A stretch of 64,000 nt of DNA from Laburnicola sp. R22_1 (lineage: Eukaryota > Ascomycota > Dothideomycetes > Pleosporales > Didymosphaeriaceae), in assembly GCA_014281115.1 (NCBI GenBank), contig JACONQ010000001.1, forward strand, positions 930,001 through 994,000. The letters run 5' to 3'. Shown here piece after piece: positions 34,463 through 45,291 of this stretch. The notes beneath the pieces are model-generated. The model did no database searches, was not told the DNA's origin, and saw only the letters and a program-made list of their open reading frames with translations. Numbering within the stretch: the stretch's first letter is position 1; each line of letters opens with the position of its first letter. A program made the position numbers and the translations under genes.

Positions 34463-36360
34463 GGCGAAGGTTGGTTGGCTGGAGTGGAATGACTCTGGTA
34501 GTGGTAGAGGACTGAAGGTTATGTATTCAGAAATAGAAGATGAGAACAGCACGACAGTGTGCCGTCGGCTGATGATGAAGGTAGTTGTGTCGTACTGATG
34601 TGATGTGGAAGACGAACGGATAATAGCGGGGCCAGTCTGGATGGGTGGTCGTACTCGAAATGAGCAAGAAGCTAAAGGCAAACAGCAAACTGAGACAGCT
34701 GCGAAAGCAGAAAGTGACCCCAGTTGACAAAGGTATGTATGTGTGCCTTTTGGTAAATGCGTCTCCCCCTCATGCACGACGAGCTTTTATACCCATCGGG
34801 CGAAAACGAGGCTGACACTGATGCGCCCAGATCAAAAACTTGACCGCCCCTTCTAAGTCGTAGCCTCGAAGCCACGGTTACTCTAAAAAGAGGCGTTCTT
34901 AGATAGAGTTTGTCGACCATAGCCCTGGATGATGGCTCATCTTGGGCAATGTATGCGCGCCATCGGATATGCCTTGCTTCCCCTAGAAATAAGCTCCACA
35001 GAACGATCTTACATGCACAGGTTGAAGATTATGACAGACGGCCACTATCGCCTGTTCTCCACCTAGTATTCGTAAGATCCGTGTACATAGGTACTTATGG
35101 AAGTCAAACTCTGACATTACCGGTTCATGGATAGAATGTTCACGTTGGTATTGTCGTATTTCGGCCCAACATACCGTAGTGTCGAGCCAGATGAGGAGTG
35201 CCAGCTCGAGTCTAGTTGTCCTCGTGATATTTTTGACCAGAATCATGTTTCTACGCCACACCTAGGGTTACAACTAGGTCACTGTAAGACTCCAGCGAAA
35301 GGGATTTTCCAAATGTCGCATCTGAGTGGAAGAGATCGTGTGAGAAACGTAGCATTCGAGACCACTATCGAGAAGCTAAGGACTTGAAGGGTCAACAGAA
35401 TCGAATCTGGATATTCATCAGTGAAGGCTCGGGAGCATCCAGTCTTTGTGCGAGTCACTCAATACTACCCACTTCGAGTCGTGGCATATGATTGACAGCC
35501 GTGTTACACACGCGAACGCTGCGCCCCTGTCTAGCACGCGCTATCCGACGCCACGGTTGTGCATCACCGAGCACTCCGTGCAAGCACATTAGACTGATTG
35601 TTTGGAACTGGAGAGACTAGCAATCTGCGTTCCTGGTTATGGCGCACATGTGCGAAGGTGTGACGGGTGACATGGCTTCCGCGCCAGTCAAGTTACTGTA
35701 GGCTTGCGACGCTGCCGGTGTACACTAACAGTATTACTGTGTAATGAGCGAATGAGAAGGTTAGGGACAGTGATGAAAGTTGGACAGCAGTCACATTCGG
35801 CGTGGCAAGCTTCCCCAAGGCAGAGGCTCGATTTTTGAGTTTGGTGGGCTAATATGCACCGATAGAGACATCGATATGATCTTCTGGTGATAGTGCTTGT
35901 CGAGTTGCCCAACAGATTCGTGAGAAGCGTTTTATCCGCAAAGTTGGGCCGAAAAGCAGAAGGTCGGAACGAAGAAGACCTTTGCCGAATCTGCATTGTG
36001 AGGGTTTAGCTTGGTAGAACCGTGATGACTAGCGTGCCGTGCCGTGCCGTGCTGTCCAACGTACGCCATCAATAGACCTTGCCTTTTTCTTCCCTACGTC
36101 GTATACCTGTTTGCTGGTTGTCAATAAGCCACCGCAAAATTAGAGGGCTCGAACATGGCAGCAGTGATAGAGTTGTGTGTATCTCCGTGCACATTCATTA
36201 GTCGAAGTCTTCGGTCTACAGAGTTCAGATACTAGTCTAGATTCACAGCAGAACCGCTGGCAAGTATGTGTCTTTACTGTAGCCTGGTCGTAGAGAAATT
36301 TACTCCCACTTGTCGTTCCACTGCATTAGTCATGTCAAACTGACATCAACAGAAGACCGT
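34463..36360. other. 1.9-kb intergenic region, no supported gene
   Basis: Only short frames without family features are present. A short GTGCC tandem (about five units) lies near 36031-36052. No RNA gene or transposon was recognised. Confidence 0.55.
36031..36052. repeat. GTGCC pentanucleotide tandem
   Basis: Four to five perfect or near-perfect copies of a five-base unit, GTGCC, lie in non-coding DNA. Confidence 0.6.
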
Positions 36361-38335
36361 CTAAGCATCTTTCATAGGCACGTCCGGTGTCTCCTGGGCT
36401 CGCATGAGGTAATCCATAATGCCCCATACGCCACGCATAGCTTCTGTCCGCTCGTTAATGTCAAATAGATCATACCAACCAGTCCTCTGGAGTTTGGGGG
36501 AACACCAATCAGGATCGGATGGCGTATCGCGAGGAAGGGTACCCTCGGTGAGGTACTGGACATAGAGTGGATGAACTCGTAGCCTTAGAACACTGATGTG
36601 GTGGTTCAATGACGATACCATGAAGACCTGTACACGTGTTAATGGCAAAGTACGGAATTCTTCATGGGGGGACTTACATCATCCCACTCGATGCTGCGAT
36701 CTTTGCCAATCGCTTCATACGTAATCTTCGGGTCCCAAAGTGGGTTTCCGGGTTTGATAGCCTTCCAGATTTCCGCCGGGGTCGGTTTCCGCCTGTCCTT
36801 CGATCCTACCCGGGCTCTACTATTCAACTTCTCGTCTGCCTTGGGCGTGTGCTCCTCCGGTGGCGTATCGCTTGCACCCGTGCCTTCGCCCACCTCACCG
36901 CCTGGCCCGCCGCCCCAACGATGCGTCGTAGTCCACCATTTGCCTTCACCACTCCGTCTCTCAACCCTGCCTTCCCTCGCTCTTTCTTGGGCGAGCAAAA
37001 GCATGCCACCTAATTCCCGGACTGCGTCAAGCACCGAATCAGCTTGCAGATCCCCAGCAGACCCGAAACCGGTGTCGGCCCTGCACTGAACACCTAATAC
37101 AGGACCTTCCATCCATCCTGAGCGCGCCTTCATCCTGTCTTTAGGGCCGCGCCACGCGACAGTACTCACACGGACCGGGAAACGAACATGCTCCAGTAGA
37201 AGCACCGGTGGACGACGATGTGGCATGAGGGTGACCCCAAAAGCCCAAGCTATGGGCTCTAGGAAAGCGCGTACACAGTCGAGCCGATATGAGTCGGGCA
37301 TCTCCGCCCCGTTTCCAGTACGGTAGCCCTTGTAGGAGCCCTTGCTAAAGTCAACATGTTTAGTCATGAGCTCTGTTTTTGCCTTCTTGCGGGGTTCTTC
37401 CGAATTTGGCGACAGTGGTGAATGCACGGTGTTGCTATCGGCTTCACCCGCCTCTCTTGACGAGACACTGATGATGCTATCATCATTGCCTTCTTCATGA
37501 TTTGGAGGCAAATATTCGTCAAGCGAGTTGTCCCAGTAGTAAGCCATATTGTCAAGGCCTTCCCAGAACTTCCGGAAGTGAGCTAGACGTAAGGGCACCT
37601 TCTCCCCCTTTGGTTTCCTCGAGAGATTCGCAAACGCATCTTCATTCTTGAAACAGAGCTCTTTTGCACGAGAGTAGAAATCGTTGCGATCGGGGGCCCG
37701 TCTGCCGTTGCTAAGAAGTTTGGCAGTGGGTTCCGAGGGTTTCGGTGGGTCCTGTTCTGGTGCCTTTAACCAGGAGCTTGGCGGTAAATGTACTTGGGCG
37801 TCACTTGATACAGCTGCCAAGAGTGTTTCGAAGTCGCATTGTGGTTGAAACGAGACATTCAGCAGTGCTAGGGTGTCGGAGTTGACATCGGATGGCTTCT
37901 TCAGACTGAGGAAATGCGCGGCAATACCGGGAACTGAGTCGTTTGTCCAGGAAGCCGGCGGATTAGGTACCGACGGGACAGGAGGATCCAGAGACGGAAA
38001 CGTAACCGGTGTCGGCCGTGATGGCGGCTGTCTTTCTTTCTCGATGTCGTGTTGGCCGGCAAGCAGGCCTCCTAGATTCAGACTATATCAGCGGTGCTAA
38101 TGGACGTGCCCGCACGGAGCGCAGAAGACGAAACGCGTTTTGCCCATCCATGGTGCGGACCGCCAGTGCGAAACACGCGGATGGAGCCACGATACGACTT
38201 GAGAGACGGGACGGTTTCGGCGAGTTGGTTGCTAAGGACAGACAAACAGGCTGGCAGCTAACCAAGCTGGGTGGTGGCGACGGACAGGCAGGGCGCTGAG
38301 AAGGCGGAGAAGAAAAACATACCCAGCTGGAACAT
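36361..38335 (-). CDS. Conserved fungal protein of unknown function
   Basis: The proposed start at 38335 encodes MFQLG in a very short first exon. Donor GTATGT then leads over an intron of about 245 nt to GGLLAGQHDIEKERQPPSRP with the phase kept. The reading frame continues through PASWTNDSVPGIAAHFLSLK, LALLNVSFQPQCDFETLLAA and into a long exon with FYSRAKELCFKNEDAFANLS, FRKFWEGLDNMAYYWDNSLD, then DSYRLDCVRAFLEPIAWAFG. The final exon from about 36630 starts VFMVSSLNHHISVLRLRVHP and ends 36361. The order of well-kept hydrophobic and aromatic residues suggests a structured protein, but the family is not recognised. The short first exon is an inference from phase and splice signals. Confidence 0.6.
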
Positions 38336-39099
38336 GGCGATGGACTGGAGAGACGATGGAGCTGTCCACCAATGCACGAGGGCGGTGGGGAGAGGAGAGG
38401 ACACAGGGTGATTGCGGCATGGGCGTGGGCGAGGGCGTGGGGATCTGGACGTGGATGGGTTCGCTTCTGTCCCCGTACGGCAGCAGCCGCCCGAGCGTCG
38501 CGGCTATGGGACCTTTCCGAGTCGCCCACTCACCGCGCTGGATGCATTCACTTGGGTGATTTGCAGTACGAGAACGGACACGTAAGCATCAATGAAACCT
38601 CGCGTGCTGGAACCTTGGAATCACGAAAATCACGTGCCGTGACGTCGTCCCCTCCACATGTCCCCTCAACACCATCACCACCCCGGCATCTGCGCCCTGC
38701 CGGATGCACGCAAATGGCCGCCAGCGCCCACCGTATGCGCCCGCACTCGTGCCTGGCGGGCTGAGACGGCCATGCCCTTTTCGAAGGGACGGTGCCTCTC
38801 GCGCTTCAAATGCGTTGGATTTGTTGCCCAAAGCAGCGCCTGACGCTGTTGCCGTTTCAGACCCTCCTAAGCGCTCCCACCGCCCCACCCCATGCCCACG
38901 GTTGGCAAGCATCCGGCCGCTCTTCGAGCCGCTGCCACCATCTACCTTTCAGTCTCTGTTCATGACAACCAGTCCGCAGAAACTCCAGTTTCCCACGTTT
39001 AATAATAGGATCGCAGCGCCAGCCGCGCTTTGATCTTGTTCCCTACGTCTTCTTTCTCAAGCCCGTCGTGGCGCTTCTTTCTATGAGTGTGTTTCCTAC
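38336..39099. promoter_or_regulatory. Divergent upstream region of the unknown gene and the proline-rich gene
   Basis: 764 bases lie between outward-facing starts. It is GC-rich and contains a long open frame (about 38372-38764, plus) without conserved features, taken as leader or chance. Confidence 0.4.
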
Positions 39100-41307
39100 A
39101 TGGCCACTCCGCAAGAGTCTATAACGACGGTGAACGGGAGGCGATGTACGCGCTCGCGGGCCCGGACAGCCATCATATCGACTCCCACCGTCTCGACTAC
39201 GACTACTCAGCAAGCGCAGCCCCCGCCGCCTCCTCCTCCTCCTCCTCCTCCTCCACCACCACCACCACCACCACCACCGCCGCCGCCGCCGCCGCCTCCA
39301 TCTTTATCGACGCCTCCACCACCGCCTCCACCACCGCCTCCACCACCTCCACCTCCACCTCCATCTTCATCGCCGCCTCCACCACCACCTCCGCCTCCAC
39401 CACCACCTCCGCCTCCATCTTCATCGCCGCCTCGCCCACCGCCTCCCCTAGAGACTCCATCAGAATCTCAAGCTCCACCACCGCCTCCCCCAGAATCTAC
39501 GTCTCCTTCTCCGTCTCCACCTCCTCCACCCCCGCCGCCTCCTACCTCGACCGAAACTCCACAGCAGGTGACTTCTGCTGAAGTAGTCTCCTCAACGATA
39601 GAGACGAGTAGTGTTGTCTCTTCACCAACTACACTATCGTCGCCTGTCCCAGATGTCCAGCCACAGGTACCAGCGGCTGCAGACCCGACACCTGCCCCTG
39701 ATGTCGCGGACACACCCACGGCCGAGCCTGTCGTCGCTGGACCTACCTCAACACCCCTGACAGCTTCAACGCCAGCAAGTCCTGACCTGGTACCTACCGC
39801 CGTGTTGTCCTCGTCTTTGGTCGCATCAGAATCAGCCGACTCTTCTCCTGTAGATCCTACGACGAAACCAGTGCCTTTTCTACCCAATTCACCTGTGCAG
39901 CCGGTGTTGCCAGAGAGTCCCTTGCCAGACGCGCAACCTGAACAATCACGACCCACAGAGACAGGCGTGTCGGCGGATGGATCATCAGGGACTATCTCGC
40001 CTGGACCAGGAACCACGACAGGAGGCGACGGACTCACCCTTCCCTTGACAGGCCAGGCGAACATTGGTAGCATTGCAGGAGGCGTAGTAGGTGGCTTCGT
40101 CGGTCTTGCCATCATCTGCGCGCTACTCTTCTTCTGCTTAAGAAGACGGAAAACCAGTACCTTTGAAAAGAGGCAACCGCGGATAAGTGAAAAGAACGGA
40201 GGGGTTGGAGGTTTCCTGTCAAAGATAAGTGAGGTCCCCGAGAAAGTGAGAGGGGCCACGGCAGGAGTCGGTGTCTTCCTAGCGAGGATGAAAGGTAGCA
40301 AGTCAGGGCCGGCATCAAATCCATACCGACGGCACACTGTACACAGCAGCGTCAGCTCAGTTTACTCGGTGAGCTCGGGTCAGCGTAGCCAATCCATCAG
40401 TGAACAACCAGCGACGTTTCGAGAAAAGTTCCGTTTCTGGGGCAAACGTTTGCCTAGGGTCAGGAAGTCTCGGACACTGCTGCAGAAAAAGCAAGATAGC
40501 CTCGTCGGCAGCAAATCACCTTTCCCGGGGATCTTTGAGGACCCAGTCCTACGCAACAGCAGGGGTACCGACAACCCTTTCGCGGATCCACTCGAACCGC
40601 CTAAAGATCTCCAACTGTGGAATCCTGATCCAGCATCTCCCCATCCTCAGGATGGGAATTCCGGAAAACCGCAAAATGAGCAAGGTGGGCCCATACCACC
40701 GAAGCCCACCGCCAAGTCAGAACGAATATCACTGGATCCGTTCGCTTCCCTTCTCGATGAGATCAATGCGCAGAACGGCAGCGGCACACCAGAATGGCTT
40801 CGTGAAACCGCCCAGCAGCATAAACGGACGACAAGTGCACAAACTGCTCTACGCTCGCATCCTCCGAGCGCCTATTCGGCGTCGGTTTATACAGACACGG
40901 AGAACCCCTTCTCCGATCCTCCACCAGTACCGACACAACCACTGCAGCCCAATCCTCCGTCGCGTCCAGCGAACACATACACACCCTTCCCTCAGTTCAA
41001 TGCGACATCAAGTACCGTGTCCCGTGTCTCCAAAGATTCGTTCTTTGGCGAACCTGGACCTAGTCGACCAGCCACGAACATGTTTGGCTCCAAAGTACGT
41101 CAGTCGGACCCGTTCGACTTAGACAGGCCCGAAGTGCTAGGTTTCGGCAATGTCGGTGGTCGCACCCGAGTAAGCGCTGCCAGGCACTATTCTCGCAAGC
41201 GAAGCAGCACCGTACCGAACTGGATCAATTTCGACGACGGTCCATACGCGGCTGCTCCTGCGATGCCGGGTCCACCGAAGAACCCGAGCATCAAACGGAA
41301 ACCATAG
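39100..41307 (+). CDS. Proline-rich single-pass membrane protein
   Basis: An unspliced frame of 735 residues. Residues about 40-150 are an almost pure polyproline tract (codons CCN; 39222-39545) broken by SSS and ST blocks. A Ser/Thr/Pro-rich stretch, probably O-glycosylated, follows to about residue 320. One transmembrane helix (GSIAGGVVGGFVGLAIICAL, then LFFCLRRRK with a basic stop-transfer) lies near residue 330. The cytosolic tail of about 370 residues is basic and Ser/Pro-rich with several NPF/DPF-like motifs (DNPFADP, ENPFSDP, SDPFDLD). The architecture is like fungal cell-wall sensors or polarity/septum proteins of the SKG6/AXL2-like type. No signal peptide is obvious, so the start is not certain. 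Confidence 0.7.
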   Translation: MATPQESITTVNGRRCTRSRARTAIISTPTVSTTTTQQAQPPPPPPPPPPPPPPPPPPPPPPPPPPPSLSTPPPPPPPPPPPPPPPPPSSSPPPPPPPPPPPPPPPSSSPPRPPPPLETPSESQAPPPPPPESTSPSPSPPPPPPPPPTSTETPQQVTSAEVVSSTIETSSVVSSPTTLSSPVPDVQPQVPAAADPTPAPDVADTPTAEPVVAGPTSTPLTASTPASPDLVPTAVLSSSLVASESADSSPVDPTTKPVPFLPNSPVQPVLPESPLPDAQPEQSRPTETGVSADGSSGTISPGPGTTTGGDGLTLPLTGQANIGSIAGGVVGGFVGLAIICALLFFCLRRRKTSTFEKRQPRISEKNGGVGGFLSKISEVPEKVRGATAGVGVFLARMKGSKSGPASNPYRRHTVHSSVSSVYSVSSGQRSQSISEQPATFREKFRFWGKRLPRVRKSRTLLQKKQDSLVGSKSPFPGIFEDPVLRNSRGTDNPFADPLEPPKDLQLWNPDPASPHPQDGNSGKPQNEQGGPIPPKPTAKSERISLDPFASLLDEINAQNGSGTPEWLRETAQQHKRTTSAQTALRSHPPSAYSASVYTDTENPFSDPPPVPTQPLQPNPPSRPANTYTPFPQFNATSSTVSRVSKDSFFGEPGPSRPATNMFGSKVRQSDPFDLDRPEVLGFGNVGGRTRVSAARHYSRKRSSTVPNWINFDDGPYAAAPAMPGPPKNPSIKRKP
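39222..39545 (+). repeat. Polyproline-coding CCN trinucleotide tract
   Basis: Repeated CCT/CCA/CCG units encode long proline runs within the membrane protein. The antisense frame is also open but is only the complement of the repeat. Confidence 0.8.
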
Positions 41308-42340
41308 TCAGACTGCTGGGATCCTCCCCGGCGACAAAGGAAGGGATCTAATGAGTTGTCACACGGCGTCCATGTTATATGTCTTAATTTCTTGTTTCAG
41401 TTGCCTGGAGATGACGATGGCAGGAAGTATTCCGTGGGTTCCATCGTCCGCAACAATACCGCAGTACATCCGTTACGTTCAATCAAAGCATGTAAGTTGT
41501 TTTGTCTACTTTCTTTTTCTCGTGTATTTCACGAATGTATCTATCGGACCTTTCGTAATGGGTACGGCATGTAGCATAGCTTGCGTCTTTTTTTGCTTTT
41601 AGAATACCCCCCGGTCAGCTCGACGGTCGTTACGTGATAATCAATCAATCAATCAATCAATCCATCAATTAATCAGCTTTGTTCTCCATCTCCACGCACC
41701 CTTAATCTTTTCATCTAAGACAGATGGCAGAAGTAGATGGCATCTTCAACCATCACCCCAGCACACACATGACTCTAACATCTAGCGACCCCGAACCCTA
41801 GCCCCCCCCCCAAACCCACACTGCCAACAAACACGCACGCACGGCTCCCAGACGGGCCAAGCCAGTCGCCGCATCCCCGGGACTCCAACGTGAAACCTGA
41901 TGATTAATTTTTTTTTCTCGACATCGTGCACTTTTTGGTTCACCGTATAGAGAGCGCTGTGACTCTGAGCGAACTTGAAACAACATAGAGTGGTGATGAA
42001 GCAAGCAACATCCATGTTCTTTCTGCATATATGCCAAGCTGGATATTAGTCAGGGAGGAATCGTAGAGTGTGTCATGCTGGAGAGGAGAGAGAGGAGTGG
42101 TGCGATCTCATGTAAATGATCGTGAGTTGGAGAGAGTACGGTAGCGTGATGGAGTTGGTGGGGGATTTGGGTGTTGCGGATGCTTGCTACCTACCTACGA
42201 CTTGTGTTCGCCCTCTCTGCCTGCCTCTCTCTCTCTCTTCTTAAAAGGTTTAAAAAAAAAAAAAAAGCTTCAAGTCAGCAAGTGGTATTTGCTCATAATG
42301 TCATCTGGTATATAACCGGGCGGATTCAGCAAAAAAAAAA
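41308..42340. other. Intergenic region with microsatellites
   Basis: No supported gene. An ATCA tetranucleotide repeat sits at about 41639-41675, a C run near 41804 and A runs near 42253-42264 and 42331-42340. A CTAAC-type branch word occurs near 42770, without other signs of an exon. Confidence 0.5.
41639..41675. repeat. (ATCA)n microsatellite
   Basis: About seven to nine copies of AATC/ATCA with single-base variants at the right end. Confidence 0.75.
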
Positions 42341-42425
42341 TGGACTTGCTGGGAATCGAACCCAGGACCTTTCCCACGCTGATTACGTATGCTAAGGGAA
42401 AATTATACCACTAAACCACAAGCCC
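42341..42425 (-). tRNA. tRNA-Ala(AGC) with a 13-base intron
   Basis: Reading the minus strand from 42425, the acceptor GGGCTTG pairs with CAAGTCC plus discriminator A. The third pair is G3:U70, the alanine identity element. The anticodon stem TTCCC/GGGAA encloses TTAGCA...T with anticodon AGC. Extra bases TACGTAATCAGCG sit after position 37, the standard intron site. The T arm is CTGGG-TTCGATT-CCCAG. The mature length is 72. The D arm has one weak pair (T13:T22). The 3' end is followed directly by a run of A on the plus strand (T run on the transcribed strand), a Pol III terminator. Alanine identity is inferred from anticodon and G3:U70. Confidence 0.85.
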
Positions 42426-42834
42426 CACGTGCTTCGATGTTTGTTTCTTTAAAAAGAAAAATATATAAGCCGGAAGACAAATTCAGGTCTTTGTGAGCGG
42501 TTTACGTAACTTTCAAAATGAAAAATGCCCTCTTTCGCGATAGTACGGCAAGGTCGGTCTCTAGAGGGGAAACGTCGCGTTATGGCTTATCACATCCGTT
42601 TTTACATCATCGCTTTGGCATACGCCCGCAATGACGCAGTTAGCTGACAACTAATAGCGCTTAATGCTGGTGGCTGAAACTCGACGCGGGACGGTCTTTT
42701 GCATAGCACCGATAACGTGTTTCATCACCGAACGGCGCGCCCCACCAACATTCTGACTAATACTAGTCTAACACTACAATACCACCACAACGCAACGTGC
42801 GAAAGACTAGATATCCAAGCTACCCAGGCTACCT
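42426..42834. other. Intergenic DNA
   Basis: No gene supported. A GCGATAGTAC word near 42537-42546 resembles the internal palindrome of the pogo element at 5548 but is too short to assign. Confidence 0.4.
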
Positions 42835-43440
42835 GTGCCTGATAGTACAAAACACGCAAGCAGAGCGTTTAACGTCCTCGAAACAACGCTAAGATGACGA
42901 CGCGACGGAAAGCTCTCACGCTGGAATACTGAGGCTATATGTAACTCAAGGCAGTTGATGAAGCCAGAGGAGAAAGCGATAGCTGCACCTATACTAGAGC
43001 TGGACGGCGAGGGATAAGGCTGCAAGGGCTATAGTACAAGAAATGGCTAATGATCTACTCGTTGCGCGTGGTGAAGGACCTGTTGACAAGAAGTTCGTAG
43101 ACAGGTTTAAGACGCGTACCGATGGGATCAAGCTTCGACGCAGCCGTCCATACGATACTCAGCGAGCTCTAAACGAAGACGCACGCGTTATAATACCCTG
43201 ATTCTGAGCTAGTGAAGAACACGAAGGCGAAGTACGCTAAATGAGCTTGTGGATTATCCGGAATGGGGTTCATGGTGCAGTCCTTGCTGACGGACAGGCG
43301 CAAGTCTCCCAAGATGTCGTATCATAATCGTTCATCAGCATATACGCCACAATCGAACCATCTCAATAGCACTGGATCGGATATCGGAGTTGCAAACCCT
43401 AACGCCCAGATGAGCAGTAGTCATGTTCAGTTCTATGGTA
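42835..43440 (+). pseudogene. Pogo-type transposase N-terminal relic, frame-shifted
   Basis: Plus-strand pieces in changing frames match the N-terminal order of pogo/Fot1-type transposases: DSTKHASRAFNVLETTLR, a CENP-B-like piece (SRQLMKPEEKAIAAPILELD), then MANDLLVARGEGPVDKKFVD, RSRPYDTQRALNEDARVI, LVKNTKAKY, and GMGFMVQSLL near the first catalytic region. Stops and at least two frameshifts occur. Unlike the copies at 5-9.5 kb, base composition is normal and RIP-type changes are not dominant. It lies immediately beside the polyketide cluster. Confidence 0.6.
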
Positions 43441-43569
43441 CGTGTCTATTTCTAATTTTGTCCCGTTACAACTCGCATTTGAAAAACCGTTTCATTCCGT
43501 GATCGATCGATGTAGTAAATCAATCGCTTATATTTCAAGTCGCCGGAGTATTGTAGGTTACTCCACGAT

Positions 43570-44947
43570 TCAACTCAACCTCAGCCCAATGACCCTCTCG
43601 ATTTCGTCTCGGGCAGTACTCTCTGCGTGCTGTTCTGTATCGTGCGAATGAATCCAGTCCTCACGAGGGAATGATAGCATACTTGGATCTTTCTTTACCT
43701 TTTCCCAATCTGTACGATGCCACATCTACAACACATGTCAGTGACAAATTCATGTACGGGATGGGAGTGTGTTTTACTTCTCTGGTTGCCTCCCCGGTGC
43801 GTTGAACAGACTTCACACGTTCGTATCGGATATTTTGATATGCGCGTAATGCTGCAGAAACATTTTCCGTGCCTGCGGTACGAAGACATACCGCAATGGT
43901 CACTCCGTCCTCCATTGCCTGCGCTGCTCCTTGTGCGCTTGTGGGTAGCATGGGGTGTGCAGAATCACCCACGAGAGCGATTCGTCCCTCCATGCTTACC
44001 CATGTTGGCAATGGGTCATAATATTCAGCATCCCATTCCAATATTTTCTCTTCTGGGGTCTTGCTTATGAGGCGATGGCAAATTGGATCCCAGCCGTTAA
44101 ATATGTCGCACAATCTTTCTTTTCTCGTCCGAGATGGGCCATCAATCACAGGATCGGTTTTGTATGTGATGGCCCACGAGCAGTCCTTCCCATCTTTCAG
44201 CGTGGAGAACAGAAAGGAGACATTGTGACCAATCCACCCCGTGAATGTGTCCCCGTTGGAGCAGAACTTTGTCGTTTCCGGATCGTTCAATATTTCCTCA
44301 CCGGTGAACCAACTCCGGAAACACTTGTGACCAGATGCGGTTGGCTGCAGGTGATGTCCGAGCACGAAGTCTCGTCCTTTGGAACGAAAACCGTCCGCTG
44401 CTATCACAACGTCGGCCATTACCTTCTCTCCGGACTCGAGTAGAATGCCTGCTGCATCCTTGCTTTCGAAATATTGCTGGCAGCGCTGACCGAGGTGAAT
44501 GGCAATTCCCATATCCAATGCATATTGGAACACAATCTGGTGAAAGTCGGCTCGGTGGCCATTGAACATGGGCGCCTCCGGATCCTTGGGTGGCATTTTC
44601 TGATTGAATATGAGTTCTCCATTTGATCTGTGAAGATTGAAGCCGTTTCTTTCCAATTTGATAGAAAGTGGATCAAACAGATCGGACACCCTCTCGTCAT
44701 CGGCGGATGATTTCCATCGTCGTAAAATCTTGCCAGCGTTGCCACCAAAAGAAATCACATCGCCGAGAGGCTTGAGTTCTGCAAAGGCCTCGTAGATGGC
44801 AACAGACAGCCCTTTTTTTTTGCACTCAATAGCGGTTGTCAGGCCACCAAATCCGGCACCGATGACAATCACGTTCATGCGGTTATCCAAATGGCCATTA
44901 TGGGTGGTGCTTGGAGAGTCATCCGACGGAGTTGTATGAGTCTGCAT
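43570..44947 (-). CDS. FAD-dependent monooxygenase (salicylate-hydroxylase-like), cluster gene
   Basis: Two exons (44947-43778 and 43725-43570) give 441 residues. The 52-nt intron is needed to obtain the expected end WHRTDWEKVKKDPSMLSFPR and DWIHSHDTEQHAESTARDEI. Reading through the intron stops early at about 43661. The FAD motif GAGFGGL lies in NVIVIGAGFGGLTTAIECKK, the NAD(P)H/FAD DG motif in VIAADGFRS, and the second FAD motif in ALVGDSAHPMLP. It is a class A flavoprotein hydroxylase. In this cluster it probably adds oxygen to the polyketide (hydroxylation or epoxidation). It shares a 344-base divergent promoter with the FSH1-type hydrolase. Confidence 0.88.
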
Positions 44948-45291
44948 ACTGGCGTTGTGGAAATCGTTGCAGTCTCCACCCTGCAAGCCGACCGTCTTGC
45001 ACGTCTTTATTCACACCTTTGAAGTCACCGGCGGCTATCACTGTTCGTAGGGTCAACAGTACAGAACACACACAGTTCCGTCCCGGTTGGCGGGTTCTTT
45101 CTGCGGCGGCAAAAACAATGGTCCACGAGAGAAAGTGGCCGGTCTCGAAAATCGACCGGCTACGGCGCGTTTCGTCCCCATTCCGGTTACGCCGGTTCAC
45201 AGCGTTACTTGCTACAACTGACTTGCATTTCAAGCACAATCGAAAACAGGGCAAACAATATTGCCGGAACCTTACCGACGACCAAACAGCC
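44948..45291. promoter_or_regulatory. Divergent promoter, monooxygenase / FSH1 hydrolase, with CCGGCGG motif
   Basis: This intergenic stretch contains CCGGCGGCT at 45028-45036 and a GGCGGGTT word near 45089, similar to the motif in the other cluster promoters. The hydrolase frame is open over much of it, so 45119 is an alternative start, but family similarity starts only near 45292. Confidence 0.5.

Noticed and set aside
34463..34777. Longer N-terminus for the cupin
   Set aside because: The start at 34462 begins a clean signal peptide. Upstream residues would bury it.
39203..39481. Antisense open frame over the polyproline tract
   Set aside because: It is the complement of a CCN repeat and encodes only low-complexity Glu/Val/Ala.
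43661..43777. C-terminus of the monooxygenase read without splicing
   Set aside because: The unspliced end lacks the conserved C-terminal block, which appears in frame after removal of a good GT-AG intron.
44911..45291. N-terminal extension of the FSH1 hydrolase
   Set aside because: The extension is open but without similarity to FSH1 proteins and overlaps the first exon of the divergent monooxygenase.
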